DNA of 55,167 nt from assembly GCF_938029845.1 (NCBI RefSeq), contig NZ_CALHGG010000031.1:1-55167 (forward strand), given 5' to 3'. This document shows positions 44,632 to 53,829 of the stretch, piece after piece; position 1 is the stretch's first letter; each line of letters starts with the position of its first letter. Under the pieces are notes generated by a model. The model did no database searches and was not told the origin of the DNA. It saw nothing but the letters and a program-made list of their open reading frames with translations. A program made the translations under genes and the position numbers. Source of the stretch: an uncultured Capnocytophaga sp. Lineage in GTDB: Bacteria; Bacteroidota; Bacteroidia; Flavobacteriales; Flavobacteriaceae.

Positions 44632-44664
44632 CAAAGGTACAAAAAAAAATAAGGTGACATTCAA
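44632..44664 (-). promoter_or_regulatory. promoter for the histidine kinase operon
   Basis: On the minus strand TACCTTTG (44632-44639) matches TAnnTTTG, and TTG at 44662-44664 could be -33 with a 22-nt spacer. The leader would run through the heptad array, about 70 nt to the start. Confidence 0.5.
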
Positions 44665-44735
44665 TCACTATCATTTTTAATACCTCCCAACATGTTAATT
44701 AATTACTAATCATAATTTAATTAGTCTTTATTTTG

Positions 44736-44743
44736 TATATTTG
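44736..44743 (+). promoter_or_regulatory. -7 box for the GNAT-like gene
   Basis: TATATTTG, 22 nt before the ATG, fits TAnnTTTG exactly. No -33 TTG is obvious. Confidence 0.45.
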
Positions 44744-44765
44744 CAAGCGATTAACACACATATAA

Positions 44766-45899
44766 ATGATTACTATAAAAAAAGTAGAAGATAAAAAGGG
44801 AATGCTTGATTTTGTTAAGTTTCCTTTTTCCTTATATAAAGGCAGTAAAACATGGGTACCACCTTTGATTGCTGACGAGTTAGACACCCTTGACCCTGAG
44901 AAGAATCCTGCCTTTGAGAATTGTGAGGCTACTTTTTACTTGGCTTACGATGAACATCAAACCATTGTAGGTCGTATTGCAGTGATTATCAACCACTATG
45001 AAATTAGCCGTGGAGTACATAAGGTGCGTTTTGGCTGGTTGGATATGGTAGACAATATAGCCGTTACCGACGCCCTTTTACAAAAGGCCTTGGATAAGGC
45101 TCGGGAATTGGGACTCGCATATGCGGAAGGACCTATGGGCTTTTCCAATATGGATAAAGTAGGAGTACAAACCTACGGATTTGATCATATTGGGGGAATG
45201 ATTACATGGACTAACTATCCTTACTATGTTACTCACTTTGAGAAACTTGGATGGATAAAAGAAAAAGGGTATATAGAGTCCTTTTTCTACCTCAAAGATG
45301 TAAATTTTGACACTTATAAGAAAGCAGGAGATGTGGTAGAACGCCGCTATGGGCTTACCTATGCTCCTATCAAGACCAATAAGGATATCATTCCCTATGT
45401 AGATGAGATGTTTGATCTATTCAACACCTCCTATGCCAATCTTTCTTCCTTTATTCCTGTCTCCGAAAGGCAAAAAGAATACTTCAAGAAAAAATATATT
45501 CCCTTTGTACTACCTGAATTTATCAAATTCATTTTGGACAAAGAAGGTAAGATTATCTGTTTTGCTATTGTAATTCCTTCTTTTTCAAAGGCCTTGCAAA
45601 AAGCTAATGGAAAACTCTTCCCCTTTGGTTTCTATCACCTATGGAAAGCCCGAAAGAATCCTAAGACAGTAGAGTTCTATCTTATTGGTATCAGTCCTGA
45701 ATACCAATCCAAGGGAGTACCTGCTATGCTGTTTAGAGATTGTTACCTACTATTCAAAGAAAAGGGAGTTGAAGAATGTATCATCACTCCAGAATTGGAG
45801 GACAACATGGCTGTACAAAAACTATGGAAGAACTTCAATCCTACGGATTTTGGGCGTAGGGCTACCTATAAGAAATATGTAAATGAAGGGGAGCAATAA
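44766..45899 (+). CDS. GNAT-like acyltransferase superfamily protein
   Basis: The 377-aa protein begins with a segment (ITIKKVEDKKGMLDFVKFPFSLYKG, then WVPPLIADELDTLDPEKNP) typical of a Bacteroidota family often labelled GNAT-like. The acetyl-CoA pocket of a GNAT fold may be FYLIGISPEYQSKGVPAMLFRDCYLLFKEKGV near 304-335, with the QSKGVP signature in place of Q/RxxGxG/A. The N-terminal half resembles a second, degenerate GNAT domain. The substrate is unknown. A terminator overlaps its stop codon. Confidence 0.72.
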   Translation: MITIKKVEDKKGMLDFVKFPFSLYKGSKTWVPPLIADELDTLDPEKNPAFENCEATFYLAYDEHQTIVGRIAVIINHYEISRGVHKVRFGWLDMVDNIAVTDALLQKALDKARELGLAYAEGPMGFSNMDKVGVQTYGFDHIGGMITWTNYPYYVTHFEKLGWIKEKGYIESFFYLKDVNFDTYKKAGDVVERRYGLTYAPIKTNKDIIPYVDEMFDLFNTSYANLSSFIPVSERQKEYFKKKYIPFVLPEFIKFILDKEGKIICFAIVIPSFSKALQKANGKLFPFGFYHLWKARKNPKTVEFYLIGISPEYQSKGVPAMLFRDCYLLFKEKGVEECIITPELEDNMAVQKLWKNFNPTDFGRRATYKKYVNEGEQ

Positions 45900-45911
45900 T
45901 GCTCCCCTTTT
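45886..45911 (+). terminator. terminator overlapping the GNAT-like stop codon
   Basis: AAGGGGAGCA (45886-45895) pairs with TGCTCCCCTT (45900-45909) around a 4-nt loop, followed by TTT. The TAA stop (45897-45899) lies in the loop, so the ORF end forms the left arm. Confidence 0.85.
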
Positions 45912-46474
45912 TAGTTCCAATTAATCATCAATCTTTTCACTTTGGCTGTATCAGGAATACTCTCCAAAGTGTAAGCATCGTCTACCGCTGGTAAGAGATC
46001 TTCCTTTGCAAAAGCAAAGTAAAGACTACTCCCCTTAGGCATAACAATAACTGTGGAAAGTAACTGTTCAAAATCAAAATCCTTATATACTTTCTTAATA
46101 TCAGCAAAAGTACTATTGAGTGAAATATGTTGAGCAGTAGCGAAACGCTCATCCATGATTTGTACTCCCTGAATATGCTGAGTTTCTCCCTCAAGAGGGA
46201 TAGAAGGGGTAAGTTCTAAAAGTTGTTTGCCCTCACCTCCCTTTTCATAAACTAAAAATCGCTCATCACTTATGTACCTAAATTCTCCTTCAAGTGATGT
46301 TTTTACCAATGAATCATTTTTATACAGAGAATCCAACTGAGAGAGCTTGACTTCTTTAGTCAAGTTCCCTACACTAGTATCCGTTATCAAGAATTTTTTA
46401 TCAGATCGGGAGCAGCCAATACCCAATAAGGCACTACTTACTCCACATAAGAGTAATTTTGCTGTATTTTTCAT
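45911..46474 (-). CDS. lipoprotein of unknown function
   Basis: The 187-aa protein has a lipobox (LLGIGC, Cys21), then a soluble, mixed polar domain with LVYEKGGEGKQLLEL near 74-88 and IVMPKGSSLYFAFAKEDLLP near 142-161. No family is recognised. It starts 17 nt after the DUF853 ATPase gene on the same strand and is probably cotranscribed with it. Confidence 0.68.
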   Translation of the reverse strand: MKNTAKLLLCGVSSALLGIGCSRSDKKFLITDTSVGNLTKEVKLSQLDSLYKNDSLVKTSLEGEFRYISDERFLVYEKGGEGKQLLELTPSIPLEGETQHIQGVQIMDERFATAQHISLNSTFADIKKVYKDFDFEQLLSTVIVMPKGSSLYFAFAKEDLLPAVDDAYTLESIPDTAKVKRLMINWN

Positions 46475-46491
46475 TTTAGTCTTAGGCGTTT

Positions 46492-48033
46492 CTATTTCTT
46501 CATTAGTTTACTCAACACTCCAAATACCCCACGAATAAAAGTAGCACTAGTGAGTAGTTTTACAACAGGGTTTTGAGCTGTACTCCTCTTAGGGGCAGGG
46601 ACCTTAGGCTCTGTTGTTTTTGTTGTAGTACTACGAGTGGTTGTACTTTTTGTATCCTGCTCTTTAGCTGCTGCTTCAGCAGCATTGGCTATCTTAGCAT
46701 TGAGTATCTCATAAGCACTTTCACGATCTATCTCCTCATTATATTTCTTTTTCAGAGCAGATTTTGCCAGTACCTGTGCTATTTCACTCTCAGAGAGTAT
46801 ATCCATACGGCTCATAGGAGCTCGCATCATAGTTGCTACCAGTGGTGTAGGACGACCTTTAGCATCCAAAGCTGTTACGAAAGCCTCTCCTGTTCCCAAT
46901 GAGGTAAGGTTTTCAGCTACATTATAGAAAGTTGTTTCAGGATAGTTCTGAGCAGTGAGCTTAATGGCTTGGCGATCTTTGGCTGTAAAGGCACGTAAGG
47001 CATGTTGTATCTTCATACCCAATTGAGAGAGTACTGAATCAGGTACATCGGTAGGAGTTTGAGTACAGAAAATAAGACCGACCCCCTTGGAACGAATAAG
47101 CTTGACAATATTTTCTAACTGATTAAGTAAGGCCTTGGAAGCTTGATTGAAAATCAAGTGAGCTTCATCTATAAAAATCACTAACTTAGGCTTATCTTGG
47201 TCTCCTATTTCAGGAAATGTATTATAAATTTCGGCTAAGAGACAAAGCATAAAAGTAGAAAACATCTTAGGACGGTCTTGTATATCAGTAAGTCGGATAA
47301 TGTTCACCGTTCCCCTCCCTTTTTCATCGGTTCGGAGTAAATCCTCAGTTTCAAAACTACGCTCCCCAAAGAAAAGCTCCGCCCCTTGGTTCTCCAATTC
47401 CACTATTTTACGTAAGATAGCACTAGTAGAAGAAGAAGCCACTCGACCATATTCTGCCTCGAATTCACTTTTCCCTTCTTCGGTGGCATATTGGAGTACC
47501 TTTTTGAGGTCTTTAAGGTCAAGTAATGGGTATTGGTGGTCATCACAATACTTAAAAATCACCGCAAGTACCCCTTCTTGTACATCAGAAAGGTCTAAGA
47601 TGCGAGAGAGTAACACTGAACCAAACTCAGAAACAGTAGCACGTAAGCGCACTCCATCTTGTTTAGAGATAGTAAGTAATTCCACAGGAAAAGCTTCAGG
47701 TGTGTAAGGCAGATTCATCTGGGCATGACGCTCTTTGATAAATGATTTTTCCTCCCCTATGGCCGCAATACCACTGAGGTCTCCCTTGAGGTCCATAAGC
47801 AAGGTAGGCACCCCTGCTTTGGAAAGGTTTTCAGTAAGTGCTTGTAGCGTTTTGGTCTTCCCTGTTCCTGTAGCCCCTGCAATAAGACCGTGGCGGTTAA
47901 GGTTCTTCAGTGGAATATTTACCAATAAATCCTTGATAACTGCTCCTTCATACATAGCACCTCCTAAGGTAATATAAGCTCCTTGGGCAGGATAACCTGC
48001 TGCGATAGTTTCTTTGAATTTTTCTACACTCAT
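46492..48033 (-). CDS. HerA-like ATPase (DUF853 family)
   Basis: The 513-aa protein is a RecA-fold ATPase of the DUF853 branch. Walker A is GATGTGKTKTLQALTENLSKAG (near 53-60), Walker B KLVIFIDEAHLIFNQ. LLMDLKGDLSGI and RSKGVGLIFCTQTPTDVPDSVLSQLGMKIQH near 318-345 complete the core. The C-terminus has a Thr/Lys-rich tail (TKSTTTRSTTTKTTEPK) then a hydrophobic segment, possibly membrane-associated. The family has no settled role; DNA translocation is inferred from HerA. Confidence 0.9.
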   Translation of the reverse strand: MSVEKFKETIAAGYPAQGAYITLGGAMYEGAVIKDLLVNIPLKNLNRHGLIAGATGTGKTKTLQALTENLSKAGVPTLLMDLKGDLSGIAAIGEEKSFIKERHAQMNLPYTPEAFPVELLTISKQDGVRLRATVSEFGSVLLSRILDLSDVQEGVLAVIFKYCDDHQYPLLDLKDLKKVLQYATEEGKSEFEAEYGRVASSSTSAILRKIVELENQGAELFFGERSFETEDLLRTDEKGRGTVNIIRLTDIQDRPKMFSTFMLCLLAEIYNTFPEIGDQDKPKLVIFIDEAHLIFNQASKALLNQLENIVKLIRSKGVGLIFCTQTPTDVPDSVLSQLGMKIQHALRAFTAKDRQAIKLTAQNYPETTFYNVAENLTSLGTGEAFVTALDAKGRPTPLVATMMRAPMSRMDILSESEIAQVLAKSALKKKYNEEIDRESAYEILNAKIANAAEAAAKEQDTKSTTTRSTTTKTTEPKVPAPKRSTAQNPVVKLLTSATFIRGVFGVLSKLMKK

Positions 48034-48060
48034 AATTTTATTGTATTATTGTAGTGGGTG

Positions 48061-48068
48061 CAAATATA
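48061..48068 (-). promoter_or_regulatory. -7 box for the DUF853-lipoprotein unit
   Basis: TATATTTG on the minus strand, 27 nt before the ATG at 48033, fits the consensus. No -33 TTG is visible. Confidence 0.42.
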
Positions 48069-48142
48069 ACTCTTTTATATGAGAACAGTTATGATTTAAC
48101 GAAAAATTATTTTCAAATTTGATATAGCTAAAAACAACGTTA

Positions 48143-48177
48143 ATTAATCATTAATAATGAATAGTTAATCATTTTTA
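48143..48177. repeat. heptad array of ATTAATC type (5 units)
   Basis: Units ATTAATC, ATTAATA, ATGAATA, GTTAATC and ATTTTTA are in 7-nt register. Unlike the others it does not clearly flip orientation. It lies between the divergent DUF853 and thiL genes. Confidence 0.55.
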
Positions 48178-48180
48178 TTG

Positions 48181-48188
48181 TACATTTG
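48181..48188 (+). promoter_or_regulatory. -7 box for thiL
   Basis: TACATTTG, 21 nt before the ATG, fits the consensus; the -33 position is not clear. No TPP riboswitch motif is visible. Confidence 0.42.
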
Positions 48189-48209
48189 TGCCAAATATTT
48201 TAAGATAAG

Positions 48210-49253
48210 ATGTTAGAGGACAAAAATACCCATAGAACCCATCTTTCCGAGTTGGGAGAGTTTGGCTTAATAGACCTTCTGACCAAGGACTTCCCCATAG
48301 TGAACCCCTCCACTCTCAAGGGGGTAGGTGATGATGGGGCTGTTATTGATTTTGGAAGTCAGAAAGCAGTTATATCCAGTGATCTACTAATAGAAGGTAT
48401 ACACTTTAACCTTTCTTATGTCCCCCTAAAACACTTGGGTTACAAATCTATCATGGTCAATCTCTCTGATATCTATGCAATGAATGCTATTGCCACCCAA
48501 GTAGTAGTGTCCATCGCTGTCTCCAATCGCTTCCCAGTAGAGGCATTGGAAGAACTTTATGAAGGTATTCGCTTGGCTTGCGATATTTATAAAGTAGATT
48601 TGGTTGGAGGTGATACTACTTCCTCTACAAGAGGGCTTATCATTTCGGTTACCGCCATTGGTATGGCACCCCAAGAGAAAATTGTTTATCGCAATGGTGC
48701 CAAAGAAAACGACCTGATTGTAGTGAGTGGCGATTTGGGAAGTGCTTATATGGGGTTACAGGTATTGGAGCGAGAAAATGAGGTTTTCAAAGTTAATCCT
48801 AATGTACAGCCCGACTTAGAAAGCTATCAATACCTTATAGAAAGACAACTCAAACCTGAAGCTCGTAAAGATATCGTCCTACTACTCGAAAAATTGGGGG
48901 TACAACCTACTGCCATGATGGACATAAGTGATGGACTTTCCTCGGAACTTCTACATATTTGCAAGCAATCCCATGTAGGCTGTCGCCTTATAGAAGAGAA
49001 GATACCACTTGATCCTACCCTTATGAATGTCTGTGAGGAATTTACTCTAAGTAGTACTATGGTTGCTCTCAGTGGAGGAGAAGATTATGAGCTACTCTTT
49101 ACCATAGCCCCCTCAGACTATGACAAAATAAAAGGAAATCCCAACCTGAGTGTAATTGGTTATATTACAGAACCTTCCCAAGGATGTAATCTTATTACTC
49201 GTGCTAATGAAGCCATTCCTATCAAGGCTAGAGGATGGAATGCTTTCTCTTAA
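48210..49253 (+). CDS. thiL: thiamine-monophosphate kinase
   Basis: ThiL phosphorylates thiamine monophosphate to thiamine diphosphate. The 347-aa protein has GEFGLIDLLTKDFPI, GVGDDGAVIDFGSQKAVISSDLLIEGIHF (near 37-65), VVSGDLGSAYMGLQVLE (near 171-187), MMDISDGLSSELLHICK (near 235-251) and ALSGGEDYELLFTIAP (near 288-303). These are the AIR-synthase-like metal and nucleotide motifs. Length is standard. No other thi gene is near. Confidence 0.95.
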   Translation: MLEDKNTHRTHLSELGEFGLIDLLTKDFPIVNPSTLKGVGDDGAVIDFGSQKAVISSDLLIEGIHFNLSYVPLKHLGYKSIMVNLSDIYAMNAIATQVVVSIAVSNRFPVEALEELYEGIRLACDIYKVDLVGGDTTSSTRGLIISVTAIGMAPQEKIVYRNGAKENDLIVVSGDLGSAYMGLQVLERENEVFKVNPNVQPDLESYQYLIERQLKPEARKDIVLLLEKLGVQPTAMMDISDGLSSELLHICKQSHVGCRLIEEKIPLDPTLMNVCEEFTLSSTMVALSGGEDYELLFTIAPSDYDKIKGNPNLSVIGYITEPSQGCNLITRANEAIPIKARGWNAFS

Positions 49254-49346
49254 AAAAGATATTCGCTATTTTTTCAAGAAATCATATTTTTTTACGTACA
49301 TTTATCACGTAATCCATTAATTCACAAATAAAACCTAAAAGTACAT

Positions 49347-51032
49347 ATGAAGATTATTTTTAGCCTACTTATCTCTCTGACAGCTGCAAGCTATCTATAT
49401 GCACAGGAGAGTGATACCCTAACCACTCGTTATAAAGTATTATCCAAAGGAAATATTTTCATTACAGGAAATAATATCCTAAACCGAAAGGAAGGAAAAG
49501 CTGATGCCAATACCCCCTACAATGATCTTATAGGAGGTCTCAAGCTAAATGACTCTCAAGTAATGGAATATATAGATGTAGATAAGGATAAGAAAACTTT
49601 CTCATCCAGCACTGCCAATGTATCCCTGCCTAAAAATAGTAAAATTCTATTTGCAGGACTCTATTGGGCAGCCACTTACCCTTACGAGCAAGGACAAGTA
49701 ATAGCCCAAAAGTCAGTAGCTAAAGATGCCAAACGTGAATCCGTAGAGGAAGTATTGCTAAAAATGCCCAAGGAAAAATATATACCTGTAAAAGGTGAGT
49801 ATGTATTTGATGGTAATACCGATTCCCGTTATATGGGGAAGAATGCTCCCTACATCATGTTCGCCGATGTTACCAAACTCGTTCAAAACAATAAACGCAT
49901 TGACGGGGAGTACACCGTTGCCAATGTAAGAGCGGCTAGAGGAAGCGTAGTCGGAGGTTCTTGTGCAGGATGGACACTTGTTATCGCCTATGAAAACGCT
50001 TCCGATCCTTTTAGAAAATTGGACATTAAGGACGGATTCATAGAAGTAAAAGGAAAGAAAAATATTGCTTTCTCGAATTATAAGATTCCTTCCGTAAAAG
50101 AGGCTTTTCCTCGATTAGTTGGTGCTGTATTGGATGCTGATTTCAACCAAGGAGAGAACCAGGTAGGGGTATTCTCTGATAAAGTAGGTTTCTATTTGGA
50201 GACAAAAACGAGAAAGATAAAGAACTTCTTCAACAGCTCCATTACCTATGCTGAGGACTATAACAAACAAAGAAAACCTAATAGTAAAAACACCTTAGGA
50301 TTTGATATATTCTCTGTAGAGCTTCCCAACTATGATTTTGAAGTATTCCCAGTGGGCAATGAATACCTACGTGTAAACCTTTCCTCCACAAGTGATTCTT
50401 ATTATGCTTTCCTAATGGGACTAGCTATCAACACAGAAGAAAGTACCTCCTTGCGCGATGAAGATGTAGATAGGCTCTTAGGAAAGAAAACGACCCCGAA
50501 ACCTGCCCCTACAGGGCAAACTGTGGTCAATGCCAACCAAACACCTACAACCACCCAAGGACAAAATACCGCTCAAGCAGCTACTAACACTGGGGTAAAG
50601 GCTACTTCACAGACAAACACCAACCAGACTAATGCTACTTCGGGGACAAAAACACCTGTACAACAAACCACTACTGGACAAACCACTACCACTGGACAAG
50701 TAGGACAGACTGCTACTGCTGGACAAACAGAACAGATTCCTGATAATGTACGTAGAATTACCTCTGCAAGTGTTAAAAAAGGATTTTACCTTATACTAGG
50801 AGTCTATTCTAGCAAAGAAAATGCAGAAAAATATATGTTTGGATTACGACAGAAAGGTATGCGTGCTGAGGGCAGCTTCTTCTATACTGAAAAGAACTTA
50901 TATTACGCTTATTCACTCTACGCACCTACCTATGCAGAGGCGTTCAAAAAACAACAAGAAATCAACACAGCTCGAAGTCTCAACCCTGATTTGCAAAAAG
51001 TAAAAGATGTTTGGATACTATATGTGGAATAA
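49347..51032 (+). CDS. exported SPOR-domain protein with an adhesin-like N-terminal domain
   Basis: The 561-aa protein has a signal peptide ending YAQ (about residue 20). Residues about 30-370 (SKGNIFITGNNILNRKEG, ILFAGLYWAATYPYEQGQ, ANVRAARGSVVGGSCAGWTLVIAYENASDPFRKL) match the head domain I know from long flavobacterial DUF11/T9SS-type adhesins. A Thr/Gln/Asn-rich linker spans about 385-470 (repeated TTGQ and QTNA). A SPOR domain follows at about 478-561 (KGFYLILGVYSSKENAEKYMFGLRQKG), which usually binds denuded peptidoglycan at septa. This head-plus-SPOR combination is unusual. Confidence 0.75.
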   Translation: MKIIFSLLISLTAASYLYAQESDTLTTRYKVLSKGNIFITGNNILNRKEGKADANTPYNDLIGGLKLNDSQVMEYIDVDKDKKTFSSSTANVSLPKNSKILFAGLYWAATYPYEQGQVIAQKSVAKDAKRESVEEVLLKMPKEKYIPVKGEYVFDGNTDSRYMGKNAPYIMFADVTKLVQNNKRIDGEYTVANVRAARGSVVGGSCAGWTLVIAYENASDPFRKLDIKDGFIEVKGKKNIAFSNYKIPSVKEAFPRLVGAVLDADFNQGENQVGVFSDKVGFYLETKTRKIKNFFNSSITYAEDYNKQRKPNSKNTLGFDIFSVELPNYDFEVFPVGNEYLRVNLSSTSDSYYAFLMGLAINTEESTSLRDEDVDRLLGKKTTPKPAPTGQTVVNANQTPTTTQGQNTAQAATNTGVKATSQTNTNQTNATSGTKTPVQQTTTGQTTTTGQVGQTATAGQTEQIPDNVRRITSASVKKGFYLILGVYSSKENAEKYMFGLRQKGMRAEGSFFYTEKNLYYAYSLYAPTYAEAFKKQQEINTARSLNPDLQKVKDVWILYVE

Positions 51033-51116
51033 ATACTTATAAATTAATTGTTTATAAAAATTTATTTTCCTAAAAAATTTTTCAAGAACAATGACTACTA
51101 TTTGATAAAAAATTCT

Positions 51117-51124
51117 TATCTTTG
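51117..51124 (+). promoter_or_regulatory. -7 box upstream of the alpha/beta hydrolase
   Basis: TATCTTTG, 23 nt before the ATG, fits the consensus. A TTTG at 51101-51104 is too close (12 nt) to be the -33 element. Confidence 0.4.
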
Positions 51125-51147
51125 TAGCTACAAGAAATAGATGTAAA

Positions 51148-51912
51148 ATGATAAATCTTTTTCGTAAAAAAGAAGACAAATTTTCCTATATTGAAAAAGG
51201 CGAAGGCACTCCTATAATCCTCTTGCACGGGCTTATGGGAGGGCTTAGTAACTTTGATAGTACTATTGAGTTTTTTTCAAAAAAATATAAGGTAATAGCT
51301 CCAGAACTACCTATCTATGACTTACCTTTGCTCTCCAGTACGGTAAAGAGTTTGACCAATTGGCTTACACGCTTTATCACTTATAAGGAGCTAGAGCAGT
51401 TTATCCTTTTGGGTAATTCCTTGGGAGGACATATTGCATTGCTTTATACTAAGCTACATCCTAAAAAGGTAAAAGGACTTATCCTTACAGGAAGTTCTGG
51501 CCTTTATGAGAGCGCTATGGGTGATAGTTATCCCAAACGCGGAAGCTATGAGTTCATCAAAAAGAAGTGTGAGGATGTATTCTATGATCCCAAAACAGCT
51601 ACCAAAGAGCTGGTAGATGAGGTTTTTGCCATTGTCAATGACCGAACTAAAGTGATAAAAACACTCTCCATTGCTAAGAGTGCTATTCGTCACAATATGG
51701 CGAAGGATTTACCAAATATGAAAACTCCTACTTGCCTTATATGGGGAAAGAATGACCCTGTCACTCCACCAAAAGTAGCAGAGGAGTTCAGCGAACTACT
51801 CCCTAATGCTTCTCTTTACTGGATAGATAAGTGTGGTCATGCTCCTATGATGGAACACCCTGATACTTTCAATGAACTGCTAAATAACTGGCTAACGACT
51901 AATAAGTTATAA
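51148..51912 (+). CDS. alpha/beta hydrolase
   Basis: The 254-aa protein has the oxyanion segment PIILLHGLMGGLSNFD, the nucleophile elbow LLGNSLGGHIALLY (Ser91), the acid region CLIWGKNDPVTPPKVAEEF, and the catalytic His in DKCGHAPMMEHPD. It resembles esterase/lyase-like hydrolases of unknown substrate. engB begins 3 nt after its stop, so the pair is cotranscribed. Confidence 0.92.
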   Translation: MINLFRKKEDKFSYIEKGEGTPIILLHGLMGGLSNFDSTIEFFSKKYKVIAPELPIYDLPLLSSTVKSLTNWLTRFITYKELEQFILLGNSLGGHIALLYTKLHPKKVKGLILTGSSGLYESAMGDSYPKRGSYEFIKKKCEDVFYDPKTATKELVDEVFAIVNDRTKVIKTLSIAKSAIRHNMAKDLPNMKTPTCLIWGKNDPVTPPKVAEEFSELLPNASLYWIDKCGHAPMMEHPDTFNELLNNWLTTNKL

Positions 51913-51915
51913 AAT

Positions 51916-52515
51916 ATGGAGATCAAACAAGCCTCCTTTGTGGTGAGCAATACTCAAGTGGCGAAATGCCCTACGCATAAGCTACCTGAGTATGCTTTTA
52001 TTGGGCGATCCAATGTGGGGAAATCGTCCCTTATCAATATGCTAACCAATCACAAAGGACTTGCTAAGACCTCTTCCAAACCTGGAAAAACACAGCTAAT
52101 CAATCATTTTCTTATCAACAAGGACTGGTATTTGGTAGATTTGCCAGGATATGGTTATGCACAAGTATCCAAGCAATCTAAGAAAACCTTCCAGCAGTTC
52201 ATTACTGACTACTTCAAGAAACGCAAGGAATTGGTCTGTGCCTTTGTGCTCGTGGATATACGCCACGAACCACAGAAAATAGACTTGGAATTTATGCAGT
52301 GGCTGGGAGAGAATGCTATTCCCTTTGCTATCATTTTTACCAAAGCCGATAAGCTAGCTCCAAAACTTATTGAGCAGCATGTACTTACTTACCAGAAAAT
52401 CCTCTTAGAAACATGGGAGGAAATGCCCCCATACTTTATTACTTCTTCTGAGAACCGATTAGGAAAAGAAGAGGTACTTGGCTATATAGAAAATATCAAT
52501 CATTCACTCAACTGA
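51916..52515 (+). CDS. engB: ribosome biogenesis GTPase EngB (YihA/YsxC)
   Basis: The 199-aa TRAFAC GTPase helps assemble the 50S subunit. It has [18 protein letters not shown] (G1), [11 protein letters not shown] (G2), [15 protein letters not shown] (G3), [11 protein letters not shown] (G4) and [16 protein letters not shown] (G5). Length is standard for EngB. It lies 12 nt before the PaaK-like gene and follows the hydrolase in the same unit. Confidence 0.96.
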   Translation: MEIKQASFVVSNTQVAKCPTHKLPEYAFIGRSNVGKSSLINMLTNHKGLAKTSSKPGKTQLINHFLINKDWYLVDLPGYGYAQVSKQSKKTFQQFITDYFKKRKELVCAFVLVDIRHEPQKIDLEFMQWLGENAIPFAIIFTKADKLAPKLIEQHVLTYQKILLETWEEMPPYFITSSENRLGKEEVLGYIENINHSLN

Positions 52516-52527
52516 TTAAGGCCTGCT

Positions 52528-53829
52528 ATGATACCTGAGATAGAACGGCAAGACCCCAAAAAAATACAACAATTCCAAGAGGAGAAGCTCCAAGAACTTT
52601 TGCAATATCTTAGTATACATTCTCCTTACTATCAGCGTATATTCAAGGAGTATCACATTGATATAAAGGAAATAAAAACCTTAAAGGATCTCCAAAAGTT
52701 ACCCACTACAACCAAAAATGATCTCCAATGCTATAATGATGATTTCCTGTGTGTTCCCAAAACAGCTATAATAGATTATGCTTCTACCTCTGGTACTTTG
52801 GGAAGACCTGTCACATTCGGACTTACTGACAAGGACTTAGACCGTTTGGCCTACAATGAGGCTATTTCTCTCTCTTGTGCAGGTATTCAAAAAGGAGATG
52901 TAGTACAACTGATGACTACCATTGACCGTAGGTTCATGGCAGGACTAGCCTATTTTTTAGGAATCCGAAGACTTGGAGCCAGTATTGTACGTGTAGGAGC
53001 CGGAATTCCTGAACTCCAGTGGGATTCCATACATTCTTACCAACCTAAATGGCTCATTGCCGTACCTTCTTTTTTGCTTAAGCTTATAGAGTTTGCCGAG
53101 AAAAGTGGTATAGACTATCGTAAATCATCGGTTAAGGGAGTAATATGTATAGGAGAGACACTCCGTAAGCAAGATTTCTCTCTCAATCTGCTCACCCAGA
53201 AAATCATGGAAAAATGGCCTGAATTAGCGTTATATTCTACTTATGCCTCTACCGAGATGAGCACCACCTTTACCGAATGTAAATATATGCATGGCGGACA
53301 TCATCACCCTGAACTTATCATCACTGAAGTATTGGATGATGAGGGAAAGGTACTTCCAGAGGGCAGTTTAGGTGAACTGACTATCACAACTCTTGGTATA
53401 GAAGGAATGCCCTTATTGCGCTTTCGTACAGGAGATATGGTTACTCTACATCAAGAACCTTGTTCATGTGGGAGAAATACACTAAGAGTCAGCCCTGTCG
53501 TAGGAAGAAAACAACAAATGATAAAGTACAAAGGGACAACCCTATACCCACCTGTGCTTATGGATTTACTCACTGAATTTGCCCAAGTGGAGAACTACAT
53601 CATAGAAATCAGTAATAATGAAATCCTCACCGATGAGATCCTTATCAAAATAGGAACTTCTACACCTTCCGATATCCTCCGAGAAGAGATTATCAATCAT
53701 TTCCGTGCCAAAATGCGCGTAGTCCCCAAAATAGAATTCCATCCTGTGGAAACTATTGAACAACAACTCTACCCCAAGGGGAGCCGCAAACCTGTAAAAT
53801 TTATAGACCACAGAACTTCAATAAAGTAA
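52528..53829 (+). CDS. phenylacetate-CoA ligase-like adenylating enzyme (PaaK/capsule-type AMP ligase)
   Basis: The 433-aa protein belongs to the ANL superfamily, PaaK-like branch. It has YASTSGTLGRPVTFG (phosphate-binding loop, near 85-99), STYASTEMSTTFTEC (near 236-250), LLRFRTGDMVTLHQEPCSCGRN (near 295-316), and the C-terminal catalytic-domain KGTTLYPPVLMDLL (near 336-349). The substrate could be phenylacetate or a similar aryl acid; no paa genes are near. The family is also used in surface polysaccharide modification, so a role in catabolism is not assured. Confidence 0.85.
   Translation: MIPEIERQDPKKIQQFQEEKLQELLQYLSIHSPYYQRIFKEYHIDIKEIKTLKDLQKLPTTTKNDLQCYNDDFLCVPKTAIIDYASTSGTLGRPVTFGLTDKDLDRLAYNEAISLSCAGIQKGDVVQLMTTIDRRFMAGLAYFLGIRRLGASIVRVGAGIPELQWDSIHSYQPKWLIAVPSFLLKLIEFAEKSGIDYRKSSVKGVICIGETLRKQDFSLNLLTQKIMEKWPELALYSTYASTEMSTTFTECKYMHGGHHHPELIITEVLDDEGKVLPEGSLGELTITTLGIEGMPLLRFRTGDMVTLHQEPCSCGRNTLRVSPVVGRKQQMIKYKGTTLYPPVLMDLLTEFAQVENYIIEISNNEILTDEILIKIGTSTPSDILREEIINHFRAKMRVVPKIEFHPVETIEQQLYPKGSRKPVKFIDHRTSIK

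Noticed and set aside
49254..49346. Promoter TACATTTA at 49297-49304 for the SPOR protein
   Set aside because: The last base differs from the -7 consensus and no -33 element is visible, so it is too weak to list.
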